64,000 nt of DNA from Mucisphaera sp965279675 (GCF_965279675.1 NZ_CBDIIJ010000002.1:868001-932000); one strand, 5' to 3'; counted from the stretch's first letter, positions 20,078 through 29,401 are shown. Numbers and translations are program-made. The notes: generated from the letters alone by a model not told the origin.

Positions 20078-20637
20078 CAGCCGTTCTGACGACTCAGGTA
20101 CTCGCCCGTATCCGTCGACACACGCACCACATCACCGTTATTGATAAATGGCGGCACCCGCGTCTTTAGACCCGTCTCTAGCACCGCCTCCTTCAATTGA
20201 TTCGTCGCCGTCGCGCCCTTGATCCCAGGCGGCGTATCCGTCACCTCAAGATCCACCGTCGAAGGCGGCTGCACGCTCATCACATTGCCCTGATACACCA
20301 ACGCCGTGATAACCGTGTTCGGCTTCACGTACGAAAGCACATCGCCAAGCACGTCCTCCGACACCGTCAACTGGTCATACGTCTCGTTGTCCATGAACAC
20401 CGCACCCGAACCATCCGAGTACAGATACTCCATGTCACGCTTGTCGAGCGTCGCCTGCGTCACTTCCTCCGAAGAACGCAGGCGCTTCTCGATATGGTTG
20501 CCCGTCTGCAGGTTCTTCAGCTTCACCTGCGAGTAGGCCGGCCCCTTACCCGGCTTCACGTGCTCCAGATTCACCACCATCCAGACCTGGCCATCCATCT
20601 CAAGTGCCATGCCCGTTCGTACTTCGTTGGCCTTCAC
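20077..20637 (-). CDS. efp: translation elongation factor P
   Basis: 186 residues, full length. It starts at GTG 20637 (AGGAG upstream) with KANEVRTGM, and the modification loop is VKPGKGPAY with the tip lysine at position 31. The lysine suggests EpmA-type or aminopentanol-type modification rather than the arginine rhamnosylation seen in other bacteria. The C-terminal S1-like domain ends in VVRVSTDTGEYLSRQ. EF-P rescues ribosomes stalled at polyproline. The frame stays open far upstream across the divergent ABC gene, but that extension is antisense to it and is not real. Confidence 0.95.
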   Translation of the reverse strand: MKANEVRTGMALEMDGQVWMVVNLEHVKPGKGPAYSQVKLKNLQTGNHIEKRLRSSEEVTQATLDKRDMEYLYSDGSGAVFMDNETYDQLTVSEDVLGDVLSYVKPNTVITALVYQGNVMSVQPPSTVDLEVTDTPPGIKGATATNQLKEAVLETGLKTRVPPFINNGDVVRVSTDTGEYLSRQNG

Positions 20638-20676
20638 AAGTCGCTCCTGCTGCAACGCCAGCCGGCGTGCGGGTTC

Positions 20677-20705
20677 ACAATCGAAAGCGTCTCGCCGCCT
20701 GTCAA
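20677..20705 (-). promoter_or_regulatory. probable efp promoter
   Basis: On the minus strand a perfect TTGACA (20705-20700) is followed after 17 nt by GATTGT (20682-20677), about 40 nt before the efp start codon. The -35 is strong and the -10 weak. Confidence 0.45.
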
Positions 20706-20793
20706 CATCATCGGCCCATCCACCCCAGCAGAGTGAACGCCATAGCGAGCCCGACATTATGGCACGTTTCCCTGCGGAAGCCATCCCAGCCGT

Positions 20794-20799
20794 TAGGAT
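20794..20799 (+). promoter_or_regulatory. -10-like element of a leaderless ABC operon mRNA
   Basis: TAGGAT lies exactly 6 nt upstream of ATG 20806 and there is no ribosome-binding site. The -35 region is not recognisable. The spacing matches the truD and 33546 promoters. Confidence 0.35.
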
Positions 20800-20805
20800 G
20801 CCATC

Positions 20806-21612
20806 ATGGCCCCGCAGGAGCACCCGCCGCCACGGATCGAGCTGCGAGACGTCACCAAACGCTTCGCCGACCACGCCCTCGCCGCCGACCAGATCAACCT
20901 CGCCATCCAACCCGGCGAAAAACTGGTCCTCGTCGGCGAGTCCGGCTGCGGAAAAACCACCACCCTCCGCCTCATCAACCGCCTCATCGACCCCGATCAC
21001 GGCTCCGTGCTGATCGATGGCGTCGACCTCGCCACCCGAAACCCCGTCCAGCTCCGCCGATCCATCGGCTACGTTATCCAGGAAGTCGGGCTCTTCCCCC
21101 ACCTCTCCGCCACCGAAAACATCGGCCTCGTCCCACGCATCCTCGGCTGGAACCCCAAACGCATCCGCGACCGCTCCCGCGAACTCCTCGAACTTGTCAA
21201 CCTCGACCCCGCCCAGTTTGCCGACCGGCTGCCCGCTCAGATGTCTGGCGGGCAACGCCAACGCGTCGGACTCGCACGAGCCCTCGCCGCCGAACCCCGC
21301 ATCATGCTCATGGACGAGCCCTTCGGCGCCGTCGACCCCATCAACCGCGCCGCCCTCCAGGACGAGTTCCTCGCCATCCACCAACGCCTCGATCTCACCA
21401 CCGTCATCGTCACCCACGACATCGGCGAGGCCCTGCTCCTGGGCGACCGCATCGCCATCATGGCCGCCGGCAAAATCCTCCGCATCGATACCCCAAAGGC
21501 CATCGCCAAAGACCCAGGCACCGACACCGCCCGCCAGCTCATCCACGGCCCCCTCGAACACGCCGCCAAACTCGCCACCCTCATCCAAACAGACAACGGA
21601 GCCAACCCATGA
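20806..21612 (+). CDS. osmoprotectant-type ABC transporter ATPase (OpuCA/ProV-like)
   Basis: 268 residues. Walker A GESGCGKT (44-51), Q-loop YVIQEVGLFPH, signature MSGGQRQRVG, Walker B IMLMDEPFG and the H-loop VTHDIGEA are all intact. The QEVGLFPH and IGEALLLGDRI wording is characteristic of the quaternary-amine (glycine betaine, carnitine, choline) importer ATPases. The C-terminal CBS domains found in many OpuCA proteins are absent. The stop overlaps the start of the permease gene by 4 nt. Confidence 0.88.
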   Translation: MAPQEHPPPRIELRDVTKRFADHALAADQINLAIQPGEKLVLVGESGCGKTTTLRLINRLIDPDHGSVLIDGVDLATRNPVQLRRSIGYVIQEVGLFPHLSATENIGLVPRILGWNPKRIRDRSRELLELVNLDPAQFADRLPAQMSGGQRQRVGLARALAAEPRIMLMDEPFGAVDPINRAALQDEFLAIHQRLDLTTVIVTHDIGEALLLGDRIAIMAAGKILRIDTPKAIAKDPGTDTARQLIHGPLEHAAKLATLIQTDNGANP

Positions 21613-23183
21613 CCGACTGGGCCCCGCTCCTGGAAGGCACCGGCCGACTCCTCGCCTGGCACCTGCTCCTCGTGCTCATCGCCATCGCCATCGCCTCAGC
21701 GCTCAGTGTCCCGCTAGGTATCTACCTCGCCAGAGGCCACGACCGCCTCCGCGCCCTCGCCCTCGCCGCCGCCTCCGTCCTCCAGACCATCCCCGGCCTC
21801 GCCTTCCTCGCCCTCATCTTCATGCTGATCGTCGCTCTCAACCAGGGCATCTCCAACCTCACCGGCAGCGACGAAACCACCTTCCGAGCCATTGGACTCC
21901 TCCCCGCACTCATCGCCCTCACCCTCTACGCCATCCTCCCGATCCTCCGCAACACCATCGTCGGCATCCGCGCCATCGACCCCAAACTCCTCGAAGCCGC
22001 CGACGGCATGGGCCTCACCCTCAACCAGCGCCGCCGCTGGCTCGAACTCCCCCTCGCCGCCCCCGCCATCCTCGCCGGCATCCGCACCGCCACCGTCTGG
22101 ACCGTCGGCATCGCCACCCTCTCCACCCTCATCGGCCAGCCCTCCCTCGGCGACCCCATCATCGCCGGCCTCCAAACCCTCAACGAACAGCAGGTGATCC
22201 TCGGCTGCCTCCTCGCCGCCGGACTCGCCATCATCCTAGACGGCCTCCTCGCCGGACTCGAACACGCCGTGGCCAACCGAAAGACAGCCCGCGCCCTCGC
22301 CTTCACAGGATGCCTGCTCGCCTCCGCCGTCGCCGCCGCCATCACCCTTATGCCCGCCGCCACCGACACCTCACGCCCCACCTTCATCGTCGGAGCCAAA
22401 ACCTTCAACGAGTCCTACGTCCTCGGCCACCTCCTCGGCCAGCAACTCGAAGCCACCCACACCATCGAGCACCGCACCGGCCTCGGCTCCACCGTCGCCT
22501 TCGAAGCCCTCCGCAACAACGAGATCGACGCCTACGTCGACTACTCCGGCACCATCTGGGCCACCCTCATGAACCGCACCGAAGCCCTGCCCGCCGCCGA
22601 ACTCCGCGACCAGGTCCGCGTCTGGCTCGAAGCCGAGCACAACGTCATCTCGCTCGGCAGCCTCGGCTTCGAGAACGCCTACGCCCTCGCCGTCCGCCGA
22701 TCACTCGCCGAAGAACACAACCTCCAAACCCTCGAAGACCTCGCCCGACACGCGCCCCAGCTCAGCATCGCCGCCGACCCCGAGTTCTATGGCCGTGCCG
22801 AATGGCAACGCGTCCAGGCCATCTACAACCTCAACTTCGGCCAGCGACTCTCGATGCAGTCCACCCTCCTCTACGAGGCCGCCCGCTCCGCCGAGGTCGA
22901 CGTCATTACCGCCTACACCACCGACGGCCGGATCGTCAGCCACGACCTCGTCCTCCTCGAAGACCCCAAAGCCGCCTTCCCCCCCTACGAAGCCCTCATC
23001 CTCCTCGCCCCCAACGCCGGCCAGAACCCCGACATCAAAGCCCGGCTCCAACCACTCATCGGGGCCATCTCCGCCGACCTGATGCGCGCCATCAACCTCC
23101 GCGTCGACCAGGAAGGCCTCCTCCCCGCCCAGGCCGCCAACGACATCCGCCTGGCCATCGACACGCCCCCGCCCAACCCGTGA
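21609..23183 (+). CDS. osmoprotectant ABC transporter permease fused to substrate-binding protein
   Basis: 524 residues from ATG 21609. Residues ~15-230 form a membrane permease with the EAA-like loop LLEAADGMGLTLNQRRRWLELP. Residues ~255-524 form an OpuCC/OsmF-type binding domain with TFNESYVLG, a tetra-aromatic style pocket region and YSGTIWATLMNR. With the upstream ATPase it makes a complete two-gene importer of compatible solutes such as betaine. Fused permease-binding proteins are known in this transporter class. The ligand is inferred from family resemblance only. Confidence 0.88.
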   Translation: MTDWAPLLEGTGRLLAWHLLLVLIAIAIASALSVPLGIYLARGHDRLRALALAAASVLQTIPGLAFLALIFMLIVALNQGISNLTGSDETTFRAIGLLPALIALTLYAILPILRNTIVGIRAIDPKLLEAADGMGLTLNQRRRWLELPLAAPAILAGIRTATVWTVGIATLSTLIGQPSLGDPIIAGLQTLNEQQVILGCLLAAGLAIILDGLLAGLEHAVANRKTARALAFTGCLLASAVAAAITLMPAATDTSRPTFIVGAKTFNESYVLGHLLGQQLEATHTIEHRTGLGSTVAFEALRNNEIDAYVDYSGTIWATLMNRTEALPAAELRDQVRVWLEAEHNVISLGSLGFENAYALAVRRSLAEEHNLQTLEDLARHAPQLSIAADPEFYGRAEWQRVQAIYNLNFGQRLSMQSTLLYEAARSAEVDVITAYTTDGRIVSHDLVLLEDPKAAFPPYEALILLAPNAGQNPDIKARLQPLIGAISADLMRAINLRVDQEGLLPAQAANDIRLAIDTPPPNP

Positions 23184-23394
23184 ATCGAACCGCCCCCATC
23201 TCAAGCCAGCCACCTCAGCCTTCCCAGCTTCACACCAACCCGCGTCAGAACCGGAAAACACCAAAGAAAAACACGTTAGATAGTTGTAAACCCCAACACA
23301 CAACATCAAATCATCGGTTACGCTTGCAATAGTCGATCTCTGGGAGGGGATCGATCACAGCCTGCCAACGACAGGGAACGAGAGGAAAACCACG

Positions 23395-24282
23395 ATGCAC
23401 CGTCGCACCTACGCGCTCGTAGCCGCGAGCATGGCCGTCACTACGTCGGCCCAAGCCGTCACCATCACCTTCGACGACACCATCAGCCGCACCACCGGCT
23501 CAGGCGTCGTCAACTACGACCTCGCCCATGGCGACGTCATCACCTCCGGCGCCCTCCGCTCGGCACTCCGCGAAACCTACGGCGTCCGCTTCAACGTCGA
23601 CAACTTCCACCAGACGCTCAACGCCAACAACCCCAACGCCTTCAACGACCCCGGCGTCATCTTCGACTCCACCCTCACCGTCACCCGCGACGACGACCTC
23701 GAAGACCCCTGGGAAGGCGGCAACCTCCCCGCCTCAACCATCCTCGGCAACATGCTCATCATCCAGGAAGCCGGCGTCTCACCCAGCACCCCCGACGACG
23801 AAGGCCGACGACCCGCCGGCACCATCAACATCCGCTTCGACGACCCCATCAGCTCCTTCGGCTTCGACATCATCGACCTCGAAAACGGCGCCGAGGCCAA
23901 CGGCAGCAACATCCTCACCATCGAACGCGTCGAAGGCTCACGTAACGTCCGACTCGATATCCCCTTCACCGAGTTCGTCGACGACACCTCACCCTTCTAC
24001 GTCCCCGGCCTGGAGTTCGGCGACAACTACGCCAACGAAATCCCCGCCTTCGATATCAGCCTCCTCAACGACGTGATCGACGCCAACAACCTCGCCAACG
24101 GCACCAGCCGCCCCACCTTCACCGAGGGCATCGACCGCGTCCGCATCACCCTGGGAGGCTCAGCCGCCATCGACAACATCACCTTCGACACCTTCATCCC
24201 CCCGCCCCCCATCATCCCCACCCCCGCAGGCTTCGCCGCCGGCCTCGCCCTCATGGGCCTCGTCGTTGCCAAACGACGCTAA
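23395..24282 (+). CDS. secreted protein with a PTPAG-type C-terminal sorting tail
   Basis: 295 residues. It has an N-terminal signal peptide (cleavage near AQAVTI), an acidic beta-rich middle, and a C-terminal tail with PTPAG, a hydrophobic helix and a KRR end. This is the three-part layout of exosortase substrates, with PTPAG in place of the usual PEP. The exosortase at 641-2743 may process it. The GAGGAAAA site before ATG 23395 supports the start. No catalytic motif is recognised. It is a stand-alone gene followed by a strong terminator. Confidence 0.75.
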   Translation: MHRRTYALVAASMAVTTSAQAVTITFDDTISRTTGSGVVNYDLAHGDVITSGALRSALRETYGVRFNVDNFHQTLNANNPNAFNDPGVIFDSTLTVTRDDDLEDPWEGGNLPASTILGNMLIIQEAGVSPSTPDDEGRRPAGTINIRFDDPISSFGFDIIDLENGAEANGSNILTIERVEGSRNVRLDIPFTEFVDDTSPFYVPGLEFGDNYANEIPAFDISLLNDVIDANNLANGTSRPTFTEGIDRVRITLGGSAAIDNITFDTFIPPPPIIPTPAGFAAGLALMGLVVAKRR

Positions 24283-24310
24283 CGCAAAACCAATACAGCA
24301 CACCACACGC

Positions 24311-24345
24311 AACGCCCGCTCACACCCGAGCGGGCGTTGTTCTTT
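24311..24345 (+). terminator. Rho-independent terminator after the 23395 gene
   Basis: An 11-bp perfect stem (AACGCCCGCTC / GAGCGGGCGTT) with a 6-nt loop is followed by a T-rich tail (GTTCTTT). Confidence 0.88.
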
Positions 24346-24369
24346 AAATCCTTCCATCAATAACACCCT

Positions 24370-24465
24370 GGGTGGCTGTGGTCAGCTCTGCTGGCCACAG
24401 AACCAAAAGTCTCACGAGCTCGCGAGCCGCGGTTTATCGCCGCGGCTCTGCATGAGACCACCCAC
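24370..24465. repeat. hairpin repeat cluster (families A and D)
   Basis: Family A copy at 24370-24405: GGTGGCTGTGG with an 11-bp stem CTGTGGTCAGC / GCTGGCCACAG around TCT, then AACCA. It is followed at 24424-24462 by a family D hairpin (GAGCCGCGG...CCGCGGCTC) with the trailing ATGAGACCACC. The same elements recur at 30267 and 30827. Confidence 0.75.
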
Positions 24466-24481
24466 GAGATCAGATGAACTT

Positions 24482-26140
24482 TCACTCCCCCGCATAAGCC
24501 GGATGAATCCGACCAAACAACCGCACAAACCCCGTCGTCCCCGCCAACGGAGCCACCAGAGACCTCCCACCCTCCAGCACATGCAACCCCGCCCGCCCAT
24601 ACTGATCCTGCACCGTCAACCGCCAACCCTCATCACGATACGCCCCCAGCAACTGCCCATACGTGATCCCGGGCAGCACACCACGATCCAACAGCTCCTG
24701 CAGCATCGCCTCGTCAGGCGTCCGAGCATCCCGCCCCCCCAAAGGCAACGGCCACCCCGCCTCACCGTGGAGCGACAACGTCGCCGCCGCCCAGTCCGTC
24801 TCGTAACACACCTCACCCGACGTCGCCCACCGCCGCTGCTCCAGCCCCGGACCCGTCGGCAAACGCACGTAACGCAGCTGCGCCAGCTCCGTCTCCCCAG
24901 GCGGCCCCAATCCCGCCAACACCAGCCGCGACCCTGGCTTGCCCTCCAACGCCAACTCAATCGTCTGCCCCTTCTCAAGCATCAAGGGCACCACGTAATA
25001 ACGCTGCGCAAAAGCCTCGCAGTAACGCGTGTCCGCACGCGCCGACGCCTTCAACAGCGCCCCGCTCGCCGCCGCAATCACCCCCGCCAGCACCAGCGTG
25101 TTATCGTCGTTATTCAGCCCCGCCTGCGTCGCCGCCAGCCCCCCGTAGAGCAACCCCGTCCCCGCAATCGCCTTGAACGTCCGCACATCCTCCAGGTTGT
25201 TCCACCGGTGGTCCGTCGCCATTCGATTCACATTCGTCACCACCGGAAACGATCCAACCCCCTCGCCCCCCACCGACACCCGCAGCTTCTCCAACCCCGA
25301 ACCCGTCCGCGCCCGAAACACCGCCAACGCCCCATCCAGCCCCTCCGCCCGCTTCGCCGGACCCAGCCCCCAACCCACCACCAGCACCGTGTTATACGCC
25401 CGCGCCCGTAGCGTCTTCACCGTCTCGTCCAGACCCACCACCAGCCGATCCGCCAGCGCCAGGTTCTCGTTCGCCTCCTCCTCCCGAGCCAGCTGCTGAT
25501 TCGCAATCCCCGCCAGCAAGTACCCGAGCGCATAATCCGATCGCTCCGCCACATACCCCGCATCCAGATAATCTTCCTCCGCATCCTCCGCCGTCGCACG
25601 CTCAGCGATCGCCGTGATATCCAGCTGCTGCCCCTCGTCATCCTCCGTCCGAAAGTCCCGCAGATAAAACAGAGCGTTGTCCAACGCCGCTCGCGCATTA
25701 TCCCACGACCCCAGCGACGCCTGCTGCAACCCGTAATACGTAAACGCCAGCGCCTGTTCGAACGGCTCGCCCTTCCAGATCTTCACGTTCTCATTCACCA
25801 CGATCGACGCCACCGTCCGATCCGCATTGAGCCCCTGAATCCGAAGCGTGTCGTACAACTCCTCAAATAGCACGTTCGCCGCATGCGGGTACCCGTCCGC
25901 CATCGTCATCACCGCAGCCCGCATCCGCGTCAGGACGTAATCACGATCCCCCCTGTCCTCCGCCAGCCGGTCATGCAGCTCCACCCGCACCCGCCCGTAA
26001 TTCCCGCTGTAGAGCGCCCCAGCAATGTCCGGCTTATACGCAGCCTCGCACCCCACCAGCAACAACAACCCCGCCAGCAGCGCCCCACCACTCAGCACCC
26101 GACCCGCCACGCGTTGCATCAACTCCATCATCGCGCTCAC
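24482..26140 (-). CDS. COG3014-like lipoprotein
   Basis: About 552 residues. It has a lipoprotein signal (hydrophobic run ending LLLVGC, lipobox Cys near residue 31) and a helical, TPR-like N-terminal half. The C-terminal half contains DVRTFKAIAGTGLLYGGLAA and a small beta domain. The overall layout resembles COG3014, a family often found beside LpoB-like lipoproteins, as it is here (two LpoB-like genes directly upstream on the same strand). A role in envelope or peptidoglycan synthase control is inferred from the neighbours. The start could be GTG 26140 or the ATGs at 26131/26128. Confidence 0.75.
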   Translation of the reverse strand: MSAMMELMQRVAGRVLSGGALLAGLLLLVGCEAAYKPDIAGALYSGNYGRVRVELHDRLAEDRGDRDYVLTRMRAAVMTMADGYPHAANVLFEELYDTLRIQGLNADRTVASIVVNENVKIWKGEPFEQALAFTYYGLQQASLGSWDNARAALDNALFYLRDFRTEDDEGQQLDITAIAERATAEDAEEDYLDAGYVAERSDYALGYLLAGIANQQLAREEEANENLALADRLVVGLDETVKTLRARAYNTVLVVGWGLGPAKRAEGLDGALAVFRARTGSGLEKLRVSVGGEGVGSFPVVTNVNRMATDHRWNNLEDVRTFKAIAGTGLLYGGLAATQAGLNNDDNTLVLAGVIAAASGALLKASARADTRYCEAFAQRYYVVPLMLEKGQTIELALEGKPGSRLVLAGLGPPGETELAQLRYVRLPTGPGLEQRRWATSGEVCYETDWAAATLSLHGEAGWPLPLGGRDARTPDEAMLQELLDRGVLPGITYGQLLGAYRDEGWRLTVQDQYGRAGLHVLEGGRSLVAPLAGTTGFVRLFGRIHPAYAGE

Positions 26141-26161
26141 CCGTCGTAGAAAGCCGCCGGC

Positions 26162-26758
26162 CTAATCCCAGATGTGACCGACCGCCGCACGCTTGAACCC
26201 CGCGTCGTTCTGCCAGATCCGCTGGCCCGTCTGCAGATCGATGATCTCGAACGTCACGTAATAAGCATCCGTCCGCCGCTTCGCCGACAAACGCGTCGCA
26301 GAGTTGAACGTCGCGCTCAACGTGTGCGTCGGCCGTCGATCCGCCGCGAACTGATCCAGCTCGATCAAACCCGTCTCTCGCGACCGCCGCACGTCCGACA
26401 TCGGCACCACGAAGACAATATTCTTCATCGCCTCCAGCTGCGCTAATGGCGACGCCGACACAATCCGACGCACCGTCGCCCGCTGCTCCGACGCCGTGAT
26501 CACCTCGCTCGACAGATTCTGCATCCGATCCGCCACGATCACCCACCGCTCCGAATCCGACCGACGCTCCGCCACCACCGCCGAAGCCAGCAGCGCCTCC
26601 GCCATCGAAGCACTCGCGTTCACCAGATCATCCGCCTCGGTCCGCGTCGTCCGCGCCGGCCCTTCACAACCCAGCGCACCCAACACCATCACCGACACCA
26701 ACAGACAGCCAACCCGCCGCACGCGCCAGTCATCACAGCTCGCAGACAAACCGACCAC
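26162..26758 (-). CDS. LpoB-like lipoprotein (second copy)
   Basis: 198 residues. A lipobox (LGALGC) is followed by a region rich in Ala/Ser and an LpoB-like core ending in YYVTFEIIDLQTGQRIWQN, the family's typical final strand pattern. LpoB is an outer-membrane activator of penicillin-binding protein 1b in E. coli; similarity here is at fold and motif level only. The GTG at 26758 lies 5 nt after the upstream gene's stop with GAGG close by; GTG 26722 is an alternative start nearer to the signal peptide. Middle gene of a three-gene lipoprotein operon. Confidence 0.7.
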   Translation of the reverse strand: MVGLSASCDDWRVRRVGCLLVSVMVLGALGCEGPARTTRTEADDLVNASASMAEALLASAVVAERRSDSERWVIVADRMQNLSSEVITASEQRATVRRIVSASPLAQLEAMKNIVFVVPMSDVRRSRETGLIELDQFAADRRPTHTLSATFNSATRLSAKRRTDAYYVTFEIIDLQTGQRIWQNDAGFKRAAVGHIWD

Positions 26759-26763
26759 AGCCC

Positions 26764-27363
26764 TCAGCGGTCCACCACACGCTTCGACTCATAACTGTTG
26801 TTGAAGACGATCTGCCCGCTGCCCAACTGAATCAGATTGAACTCCAGGTAATAAAGGTTCGTCCCGCCCCGCGTCGTCCGGTAGAAGTTCCCCGACAACG
26901 CGTACGTCATCTCCGGATCCAGATCCGGATTGTCACGCAGAATCCCTTCGGAAGCCGCGATCGCATTCACCCGCGCCGACCGCTCGATAAACCGGATCTG
27001 CTGACGACCCACCCGCGAGTTGATCAGCGTCCCCGTGATCTTCCGGGCCACGATCTCAAAGTCTCGCGTCGACACAATATCCGTGTCGTTCGACAGATCA
27101 CCGATGAAAATCGTCGGCTTCTCCGAAGACGCCCCACCAAGCTCAGGCGTGTTCCGCGTCTGCAGGCCCAGCACAGGCAACTCCGCCAGATCCCGGATCA
27201 GCTCCGTCGCCGCCTCGTCCGCAAACACCTCCAGCTCCGTCAGCTGTACCTGCGCCGACCGACGCTCACCCTCCGTCGTCTCACCCAGATCGAAAAACCC
27301 CGTCCGCTCCCCGCAACCCGCAACCAGCAACACCATCAGCGACAACACGGTCAACAGCTTCAT
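26764..27363 (-). CDS. LpoB-like lipoprotein (first copy)
   Basis: 199 residues from ATG 27363, with AGGAG upstream. The signal peptide ends in LLVAGC. The body shows the LpoB pattern: IFIGDLSNDTDIVSTRDFE, then RFIERSARVNAI, then YALSGNFYRTTRGGTNLYYL and a final YLEFNLIQLGSGQIVF. It is likely attached to the outer membrane and reaches the peptidoglycan layer. It is similar in design to the next gene, so the pair may have arisen by duplication or act as a heteromer. The frame extends 34 codons upstream, without support. Confidence 0.75.
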   Translation of the reverse strand: MKLLTVLSLMVLLVAGCGERTGFFDLGETTEGERRSAQVQLTELEVFADEAATELIRDLAELPVLGLQTRNTPELGGASSEKPTIFIGDLSNDTDIVSTRDFEIVARKITGTLINSRVGRQQIRFIERSARVNAIAASEGILRDNPDLDPEMTYALSGNFYRTTRGGTNLYYLEFNLIQLGSGQIVFNNSYESKRVVDR

Positions 27364-27439
27364 AATCGGTCTCCTGCCTGAAAAAGGCCTGTCGTTCCAA
27401 TACGCAGATTCTAATCCCCGGGATCGCTCGCGAACACAC

Positions 27440-28948
27440 CTATCGCCGCTGCTTGTAACTCGCACTCAGAATCCGACCCGCAATCCGCGTCGGCGCCATC
27501 ACTCCCGCCCGAATGTTCGAATAAAACACCGAACTCGTGAAAACCATCGCCTCCCGCGTCCCCTTCGCCCTCGGCTCCTTCAACTGCATCACGAACAGCA
27601 ACCCGATCACCCGCGTTAGCAGCACCATCAAAAACACCACCGCATGGAAGGTGATGATCGACCCCGTCACCGGAGCCACCCAGTACAGATCCGCGTACTC
27701 ATACGCATAAAACGCACCCAGAAAGCCCCCAATCATCCCACCCAGCGACACACACAACGCATTGATCGCCGGATACGCCGAACCCGCCCGCTGCCTCGGC
27801 TGACCGTCCCGCTGCTTCCGGTTCCCCGACATGTCCACCAGAAAATTGAAACTCGCCACCTCCAACGCCGTCCATCCCACGTTCACCAGCAGCACCAGCA
27901 CGTAACCCGGCCAGATCGACTCAGGCGTCATCAGCAGCCAGTTCAACGACCCAGGCAGCAACAGAATCATCCCGATCACCATCACCGGCTTGTTGCCCAT
28001 CCGATCCACCACCGGGCCCCACAGGTGCATGATCCAGAACTTCAAAATAAACGGAATCCCCAGAATCAGAATGTTCAGCTTCAACGCCGACCAGCCCAGA
28101 ATCTCGATCCCGTAGTGGAACGCATACCCCCCCATCAAACCCATCCCGATGTTGAAAAAGAAACTGAACCCCAGGTAATACCGAAACTGCGGGTCCAGCA
28201 ACGGCAAAAACAACGACCGCACAGGCGTCGGATTCGCCTCGCGATGCTTCGGCCCAGGATCCGGCACCGGCAGAAAACACAGAATGTCCAACACGCCCAT
28301 CACCCCCGCAAACACAATCACACCCGACGTCACCGCCAGCAGATAATCCGCCGCATTCGATTCTGTCCACTCCAGCAGCCAACCCACCAGAAACGTCGCC
28401 GCGATCGCAGGCACCAGCGCCCAACGCTGACGCTGACCGAAATACGTCCCGCGAATCCGACGCGGGATCACATCCGACATCCAGTTCATCCACGCCGGCA
28501 CCCCCGCATCCATCGTCAACCGCGAGATCCCGAACAGCACCAGATAGATCGGCCACCACCACTCCTCCAGACCCGGAAGAATCCAGGGCAGCAGCCCGAT
28601 CAGCACCCACATCGCCCGACCCACCGTCAGCGACACCAGAAAAAACAGCCGCCGATGACCCACCGTCTCGATGAACAGACTCGCAGGCAGCTGCGCCAAC
28701 GGCCCCAGAAACACCAACGCCCCGCAAACCCCGAACGCCCAGTCCGGCATCCCCAGCGCCAACCCGAAAATCGTGATCGCCGAACCCTGAATCGTCCACA
28801 ACCACCACGACCCAAACAACCACGCCACAAGCACCCAACGAAGCTGACGATTAAGCTCCGCCGCACGCCCACGATCACTACCCAATCCCGCTGCTGGCCT
28901 CTGCACAAGCGCCTCCGGGCGGCCATGCCGCCTGTAGAAGCCGACCAT
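27440..28948 (-). CDS. MFS-type transporter
   Basis: 502 residues, about twelve hydrophobic segments in two halves with a central cytoplasmic loop near residue 225. A PRRIRGTYFGQRQRWA loop after helix 4-5 and GPVVDRMGNKP after helix 7-8 are major-facilitator-like. The substrate is unknown. ATG 28948 is chosen over an upstream codon; AGGT lies 9 nt before it. It precedes the LpoB-like operon on the same strand by 76 nt, so co-transcription is possible. Confidence 0.75.
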   Translation of the reverse strand: MVGFYRRHGRPEALVQRPAAGLGSDRGRAAELNRQLRWVLVAWLFGSWWLWTIQGSAITIFGLALGMPDWAFGVCGALVFLGPLAQLPASLFIETVGHRRLFFLVSLTVGRAMWVLIGLLPWILPGLEEWWWPIYLVLFGISRLTMDAGVPAWMNWMSDVIPRRIRGTYFGQRQRWALVPAIAATFLVGWLLEWTESNAADYLLAVTSGVIVFAGVMGVLDILCFLPVPDPGPKHREANPTPVRSLFLPLLDPQFRYYLGFSFFFNIGMGLMGGYAFHYGIEILGWSALKLNILILGIPFILKFWIMHLWGPVVDRMGNKPVMVIGMILLLPGSLNWLLMTPESIWPGYVLVLLVNVGWTALEVASFNFLVDMSGNRKQRDGQPRQRAGSAYPAINALCVSLGGMIGGFLGAFYAYEYADLYWVAPVTGSIITFHAVVFLMVLLTRVIGLLFVMQLKEPRAKGTREAMVFTSSVFYSNIRAGVMAPTRIAGRILSASYKQRR

Positions 28949-29045
28949 GCTAGAGACCTGCTCCCAAGCCGCGAGCACAAATCCCCCACATTCAGATATT
29001 TTCTGCCTTTTCCCTTAACGCCACCGCGCTCCCCGAAAGCACCCC

Positions 29046-29384
29046 ATGACCCCACCCGACGACCACACCGCCACCCTCCAGCAGCTCAAAGACCGCGTCG
29101 CCCACTTCGTCACCGAACGCGACTGGGACCGCTACCACCAACCCAAAAACCTCGCCATGTCCATCGCCATCGAAGCCGCCGAACTCATGGAACTCTTCCA
29201 GTGGGACCCCCACGACAACCCCGTCAAACCCCTCACCCCCGAAGCCCACAAGCAACGCGTCCGCGAAGAACTCGCCGACACCCTCGCCTACCTCCTCAGC
29301 CTCGCCAACAAAATGGACATCGACATCACCCAGGCCTTCGAAGCCAAAATGACCAGCAACGAACAACGCTACCCCGCCCCCTAA
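29046..29384 (+). CDS. MazG-like nucleotide pyrophosphohydrolase (RS21-C6/dCTPase type)
   Basis: 112 residues. The metal-binding helices are intact: SIAIEAAELMELFQW (ExxE) and REELADTLAYLLSLANKMDID (ExxD). The small size and the LFQW motif fit the iMazG/XTP3TPA group that hydrolyses dNTPs, often modified or non-canonical ones, to monophosphates. ATG 29046 has no clear ribosome site. The hairpin repeats begin 18 nt after the stop. Confidence 0.85.
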   Translation: MTPPDDHTATLQQLKDRVAHFVTERDWDRYHQPKNLAMSIAIEAAELMELFQWDPHDNPVKPLTPEAHKQRVREELADTLAYLLSLANKMDIDITQAFEAKMTSNEQRYPAP

Positions 29385-29401
29385 CGACCCAATCCCAAGC
29401 A

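Noticed and set aside
20638..21588. Upstream extension of efp to a 503-residue protein
   Set aside because: The extension is antisense to the ABC ATPase; EF-P has a normal length and ribosome site from GTG 20637.
20604..21608. N-terminal extension of the permease-binding protein gene
   Set aside because: It overlaps the ATPase in another frame; ATG 21609 overlaps the ATPase stop by 4 nt, as expected for a coupled operon.
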